From contig JABWDB010000001.1 of assembly GCA_019614645.1 (NCBI GenBank), forward strand, positions 14,239,501-14,303,500: 64,000 nucleotides of DNA, in the 5' to 3' direction. The position numbers and the translations under genes were made by a program. Shown here piece after piece: positions 24,038-36,000 of this stretch. How positions within the stretch are numbered: position 1 is the first letter of the stretch; every line of letters starts with the position of its first letter. The stretch is from Stratiolaelaps scimitus (Eukaryota; Arthropoda; Arachnida; Mesostigmata; Laelapidae). Under the pieces are notes generated by a model that saw only the letters and a list, made by a program, of their open reading frames with translations, did no database searches and was not told where the DNA came from.

Positions 24038-24180
24038 ATCTAACACCTTATTTCAATGAACGGTATCAAGTGGTGCAGGAAATAAAGGTCTTGCAAAGTT
24101 CTTTGCCGCTTTAAGCCAATATCCCATTTCGACAAGACACTTCATTCATGACTTCTAACGGTCAGCCACTGAAACCCTGC
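21331..24180. other. AT-rich non-coding stretch
   Basis: The longest frame is 117 codons (22812-23165, plus), with no domain I recognise. The long TA tract at 23964-24034 is the only clear repeat. No transposon motif could be supported here. Confidence 0.35.
23964..24034. repeat. Long (TA)n microsatellite, 71 bp
   Basis: About 35 uninterrupted TA units, the longest pure TA tract in the window and probably length-polymorphic. Confidence 0.95.
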
Positions 24181-25400
24181 TGACAGTCTCTCCCATGGTT
24201 TGCCTTCTATTGCTACCATCTCTCCCCGCCTTCACCCGTGAACCCCGTGTCCATAAACGCTGGGCTCGACTTCATCAGCCGCAGGCTCGCTTTACTCTAG
24301 CTGCTATTTCAACTGCTGTTGAAAGCATCCAGCGACACTGGAAGCTTCATCTGGTAACGCTATCCTGCACGGCCCGGCCCGGCCCAGCTCTCGTCGTATC
24401 GGCCGACAATTCGAGGAGAGCAGCGGATCAGTGGGTTGCAACTGGCCCTGCTGGACTGCTTCGGCCGAGGGGACGCCGGCGACAGGGATGTGAGAGACTC
24501 GTTCGGGCATTTAATGATAGGGGTCGCTAGCAGAGAGTGGTTTGGTTTGGCTTGGCTTTCCTTGGGTCGGTCAGCTCCGCCTGCTCTCGGAGAACCACAC
24601 CGAGATTCACTTCATTTTTACCCCAGCCGAGCAGTCTACGGGCTGTCGGGCTAGCGAGAACATACCCACTCACTGCGACCTTGTCGAACGGCCTGCACTG
24701 CGAACCGGCTTGCCTTGGTACTTCGGCTTGGTAAGTCATTCAGGCAAGCGATCCAGCCGGCTGGCCGCCACATGGGGGATAACACCCATTCTTGCTTGCA
24801 TTCGCTGACAGCCATGGTGGGTGCGGCGGGTTACGCGTGTGGCGGTTTTTAGCCGGTGTAACGTCGGGTCGAGCCACTGCGGCCGTCTCTGCTACTGTTG
24901 CTGGTCGGGTGGTGGAGGCGCAGGAAGAGGAAGAAGGCCAGAACGACGACCAGGAAGTTGAGATAGAAGTAGGGTCCTGCAGGTTAGGGTTACGTGTGGG
25001 TGCAAGGCTGAAGGCGAGCCCAGACGAGGCGAGGTCGGCTGATTACCACTTGTTAACCACAAAACCGCCGCCCTTTCGCGTGGCTCGAGACGCAGAACGT
25101 CCAGGCCAGTCAACAGCGGCGGCAGTGAGCCCCGCAATACGGTGGATCGGAAAACAGAGGAACGGAAACCCGTGGGACAGGTCGACGACTCGAACGGGAC
25201 ATGTCGACTTAACCTTCACCAGCGATGGGTCCCAGAACAGCTCCTGCTAATCAATTGTTTCTAATGGTCGCCCAATGGGTGATCTTCGCATCGCCCAACG
25301 ACACAACAAATCCAGACCAGGTTGCTCATACAGGGGGTCAGCTTACCAATTTCGTTCGGAGGCTGCAGCTCAGCCAGTCAGGTGCCGTACCACGTAACGT
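24181..25400. other. GC-rich island ending in a good 5' splice-site candidate
   Basis: A GC-rich block with GGCCC repeats (24368-24385) reads into TTG/GTAAGT, with GTAAGT at 24731-24736, a strong donor match. A 152-codon frame follows (24792-25250, plus), containing a Glu/Asp-rich run, but its ATG lies after the donor. The block 24.2-24.73 kb could be a non-coding first exon; no acceptor or protein family supports more. Confidence 0.25.
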
Positions 25401-27080
25401 CCCCATGTAGCCTCCAAATACATTTATCATTTCCGTGTATATTACATATACCATTTCTTTGTCAGAAACTCGATTATTATTCATAGAAATAGTAATAATA
25501 ATATAAGAACGCGAAACAATACAGTATTAGAGAGAAAATCGGTACACTCATTGTACACTATTCTTCATAGTACCACTTATACTATGCACGTAAATCACTC
25601 GTGTGCGCTAGGTACGATTAGACTGGAGGCAGTCATTTGAAGCAGAAATTATTGTTCCGAATATATTATCATCATTATTATAATTGTTATATTCAACTGA
25701 AAGTTTAGCCTTTCATTGAAACGAATCACACTATCATGCTCCAATATTATTAACCAGATTGACATAGATTGCACAAAACCATTCCTGGGAAAATCCAGTT
25801 GAACGGTAGCGGTCAGTTTCACTTTGGCCATCCTAAAGAATACATTTCTCTATAGTGCTGCTGCGATGTAGTCGTTTAGCATTAGATAGAATATATATGC
25901 ACGCAAATTGGATTCCTTATGATCGTTTGTGTGCGCCGTGTGGGATTGTAATCAAGGTAATGCCTGGCTGCATACCTGCTCCAAGCGCACGAAGTTATAC
26001 AATACAACGTCGTTTGAGTTGTACGAGGCAAAATGTCCTACTCTGGTCTTGTGACCTGCGACTCCCCCCACCGCCAAAATCGCTGTCGTCGAACACCATC
26101 TCTGATCCTCCTTTGCAGAGCCGCCAGAGGGCTCAGCCGAAATGCTAGCGCCAACATCTAGCGCCGATCTTAGATCGCCAGGCCACTTCAACCCAGCGTG
26201 TATATGGATTTTCTTCCTCCCCTTTCTACAACCATACCGACCACCTATGGCAGTCTTAAGGTTAAGGTTTGCTGCGCCGCCTGCCTGGCTGTGGGCTTAT
26301 GCCGACCAAGCATTGCCTTCCGTTTCGTTCGTTCGTTCGTTGTCGTCACTGTCGTCGTCGTCATCGCCGACCTATATTTTCAGGCGAAGCACGTTAGCTT
26401 CGTTGGGCTGGTGTCGTTGGTGAGCTTAGCTGGTGTCGTTGGGGCCAAGACGGTAGATCCACAGATGCCCCTTCACGGTGGCCCTGAACAGCCCTAAGAT
26501 GGCCGGACCAGAAAGCCACGAGGTGGTAACTGCGGGAAGCTGGTAAATAGCGTGGAGGCAGGCTTCCAGCCTCATGACTTCGAAGCGTTGCACGAAACAG
26601 ACGAGTGGGATATACGGGGGTCCGTGGACGCTATGGTGTGGTGTACGTACGCCGAACGATGCGCGCCTCGTCGGTAGGCAGTCCGCCCTGCCAGCCTTGG
26701 CCTCGCTTCTTGGCCTGCTTCGGGCCTAAGTGTTTCGATTACGTTCTCTGCTTAGCCGCATTATCATAAGTAAACAGCTCCCTTAGTAGTGTCCCAACCC
26801 CTCGAGTTCCCCCCAATGGGTGGCTGTTCAGTCTTCGGCTCAACTGCCTTTGCCTTGTGGCCTCTCTTCCTCACTTTGTGAGAATTGCATTGCTCCCGCC
26901 GACGGTTCGTGCTTCGTCGTGGAGGAGGCGCCGGTAGCGGTAGAGGCTCCAGCAGCAGCAGCAGCAGCGGCCGCCGGTAGACCCTTTTGTCATAACGGCG
27001 GCAGGAGATTGAAATTAAGTTTCATATATAGGGTGTTATCAATTGCACTGGTACTTAGATCGTGAAGAGTTTGCAATTTA
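25401..27080. other. AT-rich then mixed non-coding stretch
   Basis: AT-rich to about 26.0 kb, then moderately GC-rich with a CGTT/TCG repeat near 26325-26365 and a GCA run at 26950-26970. Frames of up to 99 codons overlap and show no domain. Confidence 0.3.
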
Positions 27081-27681
27081 ACCATAAAGTTGGCCGGGTG
27101 TAAGGTTCCAGTGCCTGTGACAGCAGAATCTCACCAATCGGCAACCGAACCCAACCAGACGCAAAAGTTACCACTACGATACGTTTATACATGCACGTAT
27201 AAGTCAAATACTTTACAGCAAATACAGCAACAGACCGAGCGGAATGCTCCCTTACCAAACGATGAGGCTCTGATCGGCTATCGCTAGAGTAGTTGCGGAT
27301 ATTTGTTGTGAGCAATGGCTGACGCGATGGGTATTCTGAACGTTGCGGAATACGACACAACGCAAAATTTGGCGTCGGTTTTTCAGTTATTATCTGTGGT
27401 CACAGATCTAGGTACCACTGTATATTTCGCAACAAAAAAATAACGAGAAAAGTTTCCGAAAGACTTTTTCTTAGAAGACGGAAAATTTTGCTTAAATTGC
27501 TGCCAGCGCTGTTTCCATCTATTTCTTAAAATACACGTTACGTACAATTTTAGTAAATTCATTGTCGAATCAATCTAGACTTAGTCGAATCTGGTACATG
27601 TCTAACCGACTGGAACATACAAGCAAGTATGACCCCATCTTCTACGATAGGGATATTCTTGAATTGCTGGTATCTCTCGAC
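27081..27681. other. AT-rich non-coding stretch before SINE copy C
   Basis: No coding or repeat signal apart from the SINE that follows. Confidence 0.35.
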
Positions 27682-27850
27682 CCCCGGTGGCGCGTTACAT
27701 TCGAGTGCGTCTTGCAATCGGAGGAGACACGTAGGTGCACGGGCTCGATCCTCATCGTTCCACATTTGCAGTTCAAGGGGTCGTCCGTCTAAGTAAGCAA
27801 CGTCAGAAGTAGTATCGTGGACGTTAAATGTTGACTGTGAGTCAGCCCGG
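27682..27850 (+). mobile_element. tRNA-derived SINE, copy C (most complete)
   Basis: The copy begins with CCCCGGTGGCGCGTTACATT, containing an A-box-like TGGCGCGTTAC, then TCGAGTGCGTCTTGCAATCG as in copy A. The B box has one change (GGCTCGATCCT). The body blocks ACATTTGCAGTTCAAGGGGT, AGTAGTATCGTGGACGTT and TGACTGTGAGTCAGCCC correspond to copy B. It therefore carries both the head shared with copy A and the tail shared with copy B and defines the family as about 170 bp. The 3' end is followed by GGAAAAAC, a possible short A-rich tail. Confidence 0.7.
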
Positions 27851-28369
27851 AAAAACTACGTTAGTATCTCTCGTGGCAACACTCGTTACAACCGTGTAGC
27901 GTAAAAATATAACAGCAGGCGACTAAAGCTAATTACCACCAGAACAACATAGATCAATGAAAAGACAATGACCAAGAACCAACGCAGATGCTCGTGGGTC
28001 AACATACGGACACCATAATAGAAGTGATCAAAGAGAACATGTGATAGTTAGACGATTTGAAAGTCGTGCTAGAAATTTGCCTGGATTGTAGGTCTCGCTA
28101 ACATCATCATCATGGCATCATTTATTGAAAGTTCTTACTGCTTAGTACATACAATGGATCTACACGCATATACAATACATAGATGCAGAATTCCGCTGTT
28201 CGCTATGGACCGGCTAAGAGAGAGATGTCGCCCACCTCTCAATCTTCGGATGTTGCCGTCGGTAACACCCGGTTCGGCCGAGGAACGTCCCGACGAATTA
28301 CCGCCGGTGAAAGATCATAGCATCCTCGATTGAAAGAAGGCTTCGGCTACCGCCACACCCGACGGCAGT

Positions 28370-28404
<35 letters not shown>

Positions 28405-29120
28405 TGTAGTGGTCGAATCATCGAGAATCATATTATAGGTATACAACAAAACCCCATTCTTTTCCTAGTATAGTGACAATTTTCCTTTTTCTATTCGAAT
28501 AGTGTTCGCTAGCGTTATGCCGTTCTCGCACTTACTAATTAATTCTTCTTGAATATGGAATGCATACACAATGGCCATCGCTGTCGTTCGCGTTGTCGTC
28601 CGGTTAGGACTGTCGTAGGCCTGAACGTTCATTTGGCGGCTGGTTTAGAGCGTTCTAAATACTTGAGTGGACACTCGGTAGACTTCCACTCTGGTCACTT
28701 GCTCCCGCGTTCGCTTGCAGGCCCACCCGGCTCGACCTCGTATCGCCGTACGTTGTCGAGGTCGCGAAGGCGAAATGCGTTAGCCTGTCTAGAGCGCGAT
28801 CAAGAATTAAAATGCGATGCCAGTGGGTGGCTAGCATATATTGTATCGTAGAGTTGGATAGACTGGTAAGTGTATATTTTATACACTAGCCGTGGCTGGC
28901 TGGCCAGTTCATTCGCTGGATCTCATGCGTAGTATTGGCGGTATCAGCAGCATCAGCGGCAGGTCCCGATAGGCGGTCGGACCATGCCGCCTAGCTACCA
29001 TTGCTTCGCTGGAGGCAGCAGTGCCAACGGTGCTTCTGGTGTAGCTCCAGATGTACAATAGCTATGTAGCTCCTAGCCTGTAGTGAGTAGCCCATCGGTT
29101 GTTGTCCCACATTTGGCGTA
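27851..29120. other. Mixed stretch with a TA tract and a donor-like site
   Basis: A TA tract lies at 28372-28402. A 100-codon frame (28549-28851, plus) is followed by CTG/GTAAGT with GTAAGT at 28866-28871, a strong donor. However, the frame stops before the site, so only a non-coding exon would fit. No family recognised. Confidence 0.25.
28372..28402. repeat. (TA)n microsatellite
   Basis: About fifteen tandem TA units. Confidence 0.92.
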
Positions 29121-30060
29121 GGCCCCCCAAAACCCACCTCACGGTAAGCTCTCCACCCCTTCCGACCTCCTCAATAGCCTTTATGCCACTGTGCCCCTGC
29201 GCACATTACACACCCTGATGCTACTACTGCTCGGACTACAGGAGGAGGATACTAGCAATGACGACGACGACGATGACGACAACGGGGGATGTGTCTGTAT
29301 ATCTATCCGTACAATAGTGCACTATAGCAGGCGATGGAGGAGAAACGGTGCCGTATGCTGGGTTCTCCCGAGCAGGCTCTCTTTCTCTCGCTCTATGGCT
29401 CAGTCTAACCTAGCAGCCCGCCTATGAGTAGTGTTCTCTAATATAATTAACACGATCGACGAGTCAACTCACGTCGCCCCTGAAACGATCGACGAGTTGG
29501 AGTCGGGGTAACCCGCCCCAGGGGAAGGTGGCGCCAAGGTGGAGGCGAATAGACGGCAGGCATAGATCGCAGAGGCAGACAGGCTGGAGGGCCACCAGCC
29601 CGGTGCCTCAGCTGATATCGGCCGGTGAATTGGCGGCGACTGGTTGTACCCCCCCCCCAACCATTCCCCCAGCCAGATGCCCTAGTCGTACCTCGCACCA
29701 CAGCCGTAGCTCTGAAGCATCGACAACGATGAAGAGGGCTGGATAGCTAGTGATAGTGTGGCCCCTACTCGATATGGGGACCTTGTCGCTCGTAGGCTGT
29801 ATGCGGGCAATGCGCGCAGTATGCGCTCCTCGAAACCCGAAGGCCGATACAGTGTCTCCTCGCCGTCGACGACGGCAAGCCCAGCCAGTGATGAAGCATA
29901 CCCTAGCATACATCCAGCAGGCTGGATCTGAACCAGGTAGTTCGTCGTGTGCTGGTCATGGCCCCACAGCCATGGACGATTCGGTAGTCCTACATGACCG
30001 CCGGCCACCCGTTCGAATAGCAGCACTCCTACAGATCTAGCTCTTTCCCTCCCCTCGGTG
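29121..30060. other. GC-rich segment with a GAC run
   Basis: A GACGACGAC run at 29259-29282 would encode Asp residues in one plus-strand frame (29191-29427). A CACG/GTAAGC donor-like site is at 29146. Frames of about 100 codons overlap on both strands at 29608-30040. Nothing identifies a gene. Confidence 0.25.
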
Positions 30061-30378
30061 TTCCCTGACTTCCGCGCGTCCTACCAACATATGGCGTCAT
30101 TTATATACACACAGAGAACGAAACCGCAAACATCGTCAAATTGATGTGCCCAATAGTGCTTGATACGATATATATCGGGTGGGCTGTCTTCGGCTAGTTT
30201 TTAGGGAGCCTCGTGCGTTAGGCAAACAAGCGCAACGCCCTCACATGCGGCTGCGGGTGAAGAACAACGAAGCCTGTCGTATTGCTCACGATTACCAGGC
30301 TGGCCAATAAAGTGGGCAAAATGTGTTACATTAAAATATGAAAGCGACACCAGTTTTCATTGGACACACGCATATATG

Positions 30379-30412
<34 letters not shown>

Positions 30413-31290
30413 GCAATCACTCTCACTCGTGTCCTACTAGATCACTAATGCGCAAAGGAGTTCCTGTAGTTCTGCATCCCATCAGTCTCGCCGATCAAAA
30501 TGAGGACTGCGAAACAAGGACGGAAGACAGAAACCAATAAAATTGATTCCTATAGAAATAACGATGACAAACATGCAGGAACTCGGTTTCCACAGACAAA
30601 TTAAATTGAGACATTCTCCTTACTGGATGTCACATACATTTTCTGAATGATGGATATGTAACTTGATGTTGGCGATTTCCGGCGTGACATTTCGCAACAG
30701 CTGTCGAACAGTGTCCGAAGACGTCGAGAATTCTACTCGGTTCGCTTAGTCGGCCTTTTCGGTGACAACATCGTTGTGTCATGCCCGACCTTGTCTGTCA
30801 GTGTTTAATGGCAACCGTCTATAGTTACATTATCATATATGGGCAGAGCGGGAGGTTCAACCTGACACAGATGTTACAATAGCCGTGTCATGCTTAGGTT
30901 TTCATTTATCGCATGTAACCCTAGATGTTTAATCTCTTAGTTCTTAAATAAGCGTTAGTAGCTACACATTAAGATATCAGTTGCGTTCGATAAAATGGTA
31001 CATGTACATAGGCGAATTCTGTTAACAAGGAATATCACGAAATACGACATATGCGTCAACTGAAAGCTCACCATGTTCTTACCTCGACATCAACTGTAAG
31101 CATGCGTATACTAAATACAATTGCATTTAAGGCTATGGAGGTACAACCTATACGTGCCATTTGTTTGCGATCTGGCCCTTCCGTAGATAAGGCCACTGCA
31201 TTCTGAATGCGCAATCTGCTGAATAGGGTAATAATGCAGTAGTAATAATCAAAGCACTAGTCGACGTCATGAACATAACTGTATTTAAGA
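30061..31290. other. AT-rich non-coding stretch
   Basis: It contains the TA tract at 30372-30412 and a mariner-end-like string CAGGCTGGCCAATAAAGT at 30297-30314. No transposase or inverted partner was found nearby. Confidence 0.3.
30372..30412. repeat. (TA)n microsatellite
   Basis: TA tract with one GTA and one TTTA interruption. Confidence 0.92.
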
Positions 31291-32056
31291 TGTCTAAGTG
31301 TTTGTCCATTTATCCGCATGCCACACCGTACCTCCGGTTACTTTCTTATTTAACCTAAATCCCCATCATTATCAGTGTGCAGCTATCGCTGCTGATGTTC
31401 CCTTTTGTGTCGTCCACCGCCCCCTCCTGGGATGGCTGGGAGATGGAGAAAACTCTTCCATCGGGCTGCTCTCATCAAGTAAATGTCGCGCGGGCGCGCA
31501 CGGTGAACTGCAACAAACGCCATCACATTTCTTCCGAGCTTGAACTCTGCTCAGTTTTCTTAGCATCAGGCACCGCAAACGGGTGGCGGGAGATACAGGA
31601 GCTTGTCAAGTCCGCTTCGAATGTTAGCGCTGCGCTGGGGGACTGGAGTATGGAAAGAAGGGGATGTTGGAGACTCAGCCTCTAAGAGCTGCCAAGGGAT
31701 CTCAATGTCCCCCAGGAGGTTTGGAGACGTCCGGATACCTCTTCTCAGTTCAGGGTACTGCTGCTGCTGTTCCTGCCCCCTGCGCTCTACTCGGGCCGAG
31801 CGTAAACGGCAGGACGGGCGGACGTGGGCGTCGAGACCGCCGAGCGCTAACTATAAAGGTAGATCACGTAGAGAGCTCATTTAGACACCGCACGTCCGAG
31901 CGAGCGCGAAGCATCAAGAAGCCAACCGTTTCGTCGACCACCAGCCTTCCGCCGTTTGGCCTCCACCGCTGCTACCAAAAGCTGCTTCTGGTGAAAAATA
32001 AAGTTCAGCATTGCAACCCCATCCTTGATTCTTCCTCACACCTACCTAGTTTCCAG
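31291..32056. other. GC-rich segment upstream of a candidate exon
   Basis: A plus-strand frame of 162 codons (31664-32152) overlaps others of similar length. Its composition resembles the other GC islands and no domain is seen. The last 35 bp form a pyrimidine-rich tract ending in TTTCCAG, a plausible 3' splice site. Confidence 0.25.
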
Positions 32057-32243
32057 TGCCAACTAAGGGCTACCAAATGCTGGCGCCGCATCAACGGCCG
32101 GCGGCATTCTCATCTCGCAGCCAGTCCGCAACGTCCTTCGCCACCACGATGATTCGAGGCCCAGATGGTCAGCCTCAGTGCCTTCACGATGTGCAAGAAG
32201 GTTATGGCCAATTGGTGCGATGGCTGTTTAACTCATCTGTTCT
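32057..32243 (+). CDS. Candidate internal coding exon, unknown product
   Basis: This 187-bp stretch lies between a good acceptor (pyrimidine-rich TTGATTCTTCCTCACACC, then TTTCCAG) and a donor CTGTTCT/GTAAGC at 32244. One frame is open throughout and encodes about 62 residues of varied, non-repetitive composition, including MIRGPDGQPQCLHD and GYGQLVRWLFNSS. There is no in-frame stop before the donor; the stop TAA lies inside the donor GTAAGC, as expected if it is spliced. I do not recognise the protein. A longer frame (31664-32152) overlaps the first half in another phase, so the call is tentative. Confidence 0.25.
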
Positions 32244-32660
32244 GTAAGCAAATGCGTCGACTTGCCGGAGGGTGGCGCAGCTCAGCTAACTAAAGCAGGC
32301 AGGACAGAAAATGAGCGGCTTTCGGACAAATCCGCCCTTCATTCTCGAGTCAGGCCGTACAGCCTTGTCGACTTGTCGATCCACACGAGCCTATTTGTCG
32401 GTGAGTCACGACGTGCCAACGTGCACGAACCTTGCACAATGTGGCCTTCTGTTGGGGAAAACCAACAGCAGGCCAACCTGCTTAGCTTCTGGCGTCGGCG
32501 GCGAATGTCCACCAGCCTACGTAAGCCCTACCGCAAGCTAGGCAAGTGTAGAGTGTCTGACCGCCGTCCATTGTTGTTTATGATTGTTCCGTCCCTGCAG
32601 TCCGACGCCACCCAGTCCTTGGCTAATTAAACCATTTGGCGACGACTGCCGTCGGCTGTG
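32244..32660. other. Stretch after the candidate exon
   Basis: Overlapping plus-strand frames (122 codons at 32262-32630) show no domain. Composition returns to AT-rich beyond 32.65 kb. Confidence 0.25.
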
Positions 32661-32860
32661 GTTGACACTCATTAGCAGACAACAGAGCAGATACAGGCTA
32701 CGCTGCATGGCTTGCTGATCAGCAAGGGGCAGTCTGAGGTTGCCTCGCTCCTGCCTAGACTGAACAAGCAATGTATTGCTACAGATATACAAAAATGCTC
32801 TCGCAGGTAGTATTGAAATATATACTTTGTTCATCGCATGTAGACATCAACATGAACGTT

Positions 32861-32878
32861 CACACACACACACACACT
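32861..32878. repeat. (CA)n microsatellite
   Basis: Nine tandem CA units. Confidence 0.9.
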
Positions 32879-34734
32879 CACGAAGATACTTGGAGATTTG
32901 TTGAATCTGGTGCGGCAGTAAGGGCAAACCAGTGCAAGATTGTACTAAGTTGTGCTAAGTTGCACACATGCGGAGACTACAGAGAAAATCACTACGAGCT
33001 TCTTCTTGTATTTTAGGTTGAGTAACATTCGAATAACCCCTTGATATTCTACATTTGGATTGGCAGCGGACACAACTCTCCACTATTTGTTGCTAGCTAG
33101 CCTTTTTTCGACATATTTGACGTTGCAAAATAGAACGATAACTGCATTTGCAGGCACCGAGCGGCTGCTGAATTTTCAATTCGAAAGGTCAGAGGTATAT
33201 CATATCTGTGGTCCTGGTACTTAGCGGTTACAGAAGCTTGGGTGGAGTATATCTAACCGACTCCGGAAGGATTCCTTGTAGCAGATACGTGTACCTAGAT
33301 AGGACAAGCCGAAGTTAACGTGGCTGATGCAGTCCGAAACGCTGGTGGTCACCGCTGACACCCTGCGAAACAGACGAAGATGACCATTCGGATGGGTATC
33401 CGAGTCACGTCAGTCTAAACCGGGGAAAGAGAACCGCCTCGCTAGCTAGCCAGCCTGACTGACTGGCTGTCTCACTGCCTACCTGGAGAAACCGGCTTCC
33501 ATCCTCCTTAACCCCTTTGTGTTGTCTTTGCCTTGGACAGCCGTGTGCGGGCGGAACGGGCAGCCAGCCGGTCCCATAGAGCTGTGGGTTTGGCTTAATG
33601 GCGACGATACAGCTGGCCTGTGGTAAGCAGCACGACGCCTGGCGCGATTACCAACGCCTCGGAGTTCCGGCAAGCAGAAACAGAGCCATCGTTCAATTTG
33701 ACGAAGAGATGATGCTAACAGCTGCCATCATTCGCGCTCTCCGCCCCCCACCAGCCAGTTCCTCCGCACTGCGGTGAGACGGCCCCACGACAACTATCCG
33801 CTTACCGTGGCCCAGAAACGAAAAGAAACCGCTTGGAAAAACGCTGAGCGGAGGCGTTGCTGACGTTGGAAAGTTGATTCCAACACGAGTCAAGGGTGAA
33901 GAGGGTCCCCGACACAAGATAAGGCAATGGAAGGACAATATGAACACCTTGAACTGCTTTTGACAAAACCGCACATCTAATCGAAGTGCCCTAATGGAGC
34001 TAAGACGCTCCGCAAACGTAAACCTTATGTTTGTTTGCGCTTGTGTGTGAGTTTGTGTCAAATAGATTCGTATTTCCATGTAGCCGAAGTGAAGCGGTGT
34101 GTACATGGCAATGTATCATTAACGTCGATGTGTCCTCGTGATTTTATTGAATTTTCTACGGCCATTTCTTATCACGACAACTTGTCAAATCAATAACTGT
34201 GCGTAACCGGCCAGGTTTCATCTTGACCAACTGTGCTGTAGAGCCGACTGCATGATGCGCTCAAGTGTGATAATAGTCGCTGTGGATTGGTTAGATCAGA
34301 GTGGTCAAGCTCTGTGTCCCTCCATTCTTGGCGCAGTCGATAGAGTGCATCCGACCACAGCCAGGGGAAACCACCGGCTAAGAATCCACCCATCGTTGAA
34401 ACTGTTTGTGAGGGACACCGAGGAGCTGGGCATCGAGGTGAATTGTCGCTCGCTCGAAACAGGAGCAAGGCTGCCGAAACGCGATAGACCGCCCGGGATC
34501 GCGCTGGCTCTAGAACCGTAGAGCTCTCGACTCGAGCGGCAGGAAATCACAGTGGGTGTCCGAGTGCTTCGGATGGGACAGAAACGCCCGCTCGGCGTTG
34601 TGGAAGGAATGTAAACGGTTTTCTGTGGCAACCCGAATAGAGAGACTCACTCTGGCTAAAGCCGTTGCCGTAAAAGCGTCACCGGCGGGGAGCAATGAAG
34701 CTCCGAATTGTTGCATTCTTGGCCCAACCAAATT

Positions 34735-34760
34735 CGTCGCCGGCGCTCGTCGCCGGCGAC
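34735..34760. repeat. Duplicated CGTCGCCGGCG with a perfect 12-bp palindrome
   Basis: CGTCGCCGGCG occurs twice within 26 bp. The second copy completes GTCGCCGGCGAC (34749-34760), which equals its own reverse complement. Confidence 0.75.
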
Positions 34761-35129
34761 AACTGTGCTCCAAGCGAGCCGCCGCGAGTCTATTTGTCCT
34801 GGTTGCCATAGAAATCAGTTACTATACTTATATATAGCGTGAGCTCGAGACTGCCGAACGACGATATGCAATAGCATGATAGCTAGACTCCATAATAGTC
34901 AGAGGCATTTCGAAGCTGGTAGCGGGGGAAGTCACGAGTTCAGCCACTGCAGTGATTGGCAAAGGAATAATCCCTTTAGCCATCGTATAGGCTAGCAGTT
35001 CAATGTGAATGGTGTACATTTTGCTTATGGAAAAAAAGGTCGTGTTTCTCAAGAACTTGCGTGAGCGGTTCCTCTTCTACGCCAACGGAAGCATCGTTTT
35101 CAAGCATGATTTCTGCTCTGCGAGGAACT

Positions 35130-35770
35130 TCTTTATGACCCTCCCCCCAAATGGATAATTTATGGCATTTTGGGATATAAGAAGCGTCTTGTGAATTGAA
35201 AGAAGACACTCAGCGGGAACTCGAAGATCCCTAAGGCGTCGTATTTAAGAGATGACAGCATAACATAAGAGGATCGTCATGTGATCATTCCACTTTAGCG
35301 TCTCGTTGATCAGTTAGATCCAAGAGTCTGATAGACAGTGGTAGCGGTAACATAACACTACAGGGCTGGACTATGCTGGCCTTCGTAGGTCGCAGTGATA
35401 AGCGAAAGGGTTTTTCTCGCATTAGCAGCTAACTCAAACACTTCAAACGAACTCCTTCAACGTTCACAAGAGAAACTTGAACATCCGATTGGATCACAGA
35501 AGGACTAACCATAATATAGAAGTGACTTATCTTGGCTTACGCAATTGTCTTACGGGAGCTACTATCTGACATCTTCAGAAGATTAGAATTAATCGAGCTG
35601 CTGAACATACAAGGCTCCAAAATAGACCCTTGGAGTGTGAAAATATATTACATATTACACGAAGACAGCCCTGTTCTTCACTGCTCACCTTCTGCTCAAA
35701 AGATCGGATAACCGATACATTAAAAAGACTACCAGACACAGCTGATTGTAGTCAATGAAGTCATCGTTCT
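35130..35770 (-). mobile_element. Degenerate LINE (CR1/Jockey-like) reverse transcriptase relic
   Basis: Minus-strand peptides fall in the order of a non-LTR reverse transcriptase. LSDLLSRR with AVKNRAVFV (near 35.66-35.71 kb) fits the segment before the conserved PQGS motif. GSILEPCMFSSSIN with SNLLK (35629 down to 35573) fits the PQGS-I-L-G-P block and what follows. LINETLKWNDHM (35313-35278) fits the D-L-G-x-x-x-x-x-L-x-W-x-x-H block in the thumb, and RRLRDLRVPAECLLSIHKTL (35241-35182) fits the segment after it. At DNA level AAGGGTCTATTTTGGAGCC near 35.61 kb is close to the usual coding of this motif. The catalytic ADD block is not visible and stops and frame changes occur, so the copy is dead and internally deleted. 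Confidence 0.5.
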
Positions 35771-35815
35771 CCTGCTACAGGTACGCGAGGATAAGTTCTG
35801 TCAATCGCGACCTTC

Positions 35816-35854
<39 letters not shown>

Positions 35855-36000
35855 TATATATATATATGAATAGTAGGCAAGGAAGAATAGAATATCAAGT
35901 ATATATATATATATATATATCCTATCGTAAGTTACTAACATTAGCCCAAGATACTCACCTATCGCTAGCTGTTACCCTTTTCTAGAACGTCGCTGGCACC
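35771..36000. repeat. Interrupted (TA)n tracts
   Basis: Two TA tracts, 35817-35867 (broken once by GAA) and 35900-35920, lie just upstream of the LINE relic. Confidence 0.9.

Larger units (their letters stand above)
32661..35129. other. Mixed non-coding stretch
   Basis: It contains a CA tract (32861-32878), a CTGACTGACTGGCTGTCTC-type repeat near 33451-33472 and a GTCGCCGGCGAC palindrome at 34749-34760. Frames of 90-137 codons on both strands (33693-34837) lack recognisable domains. Confidence 0.3.

Noticed and set aside
29900..29945. B-box-like GGTTCAGATCC on the minus strand
   Set aside because: No A box upstream and no tRNA-like folding.
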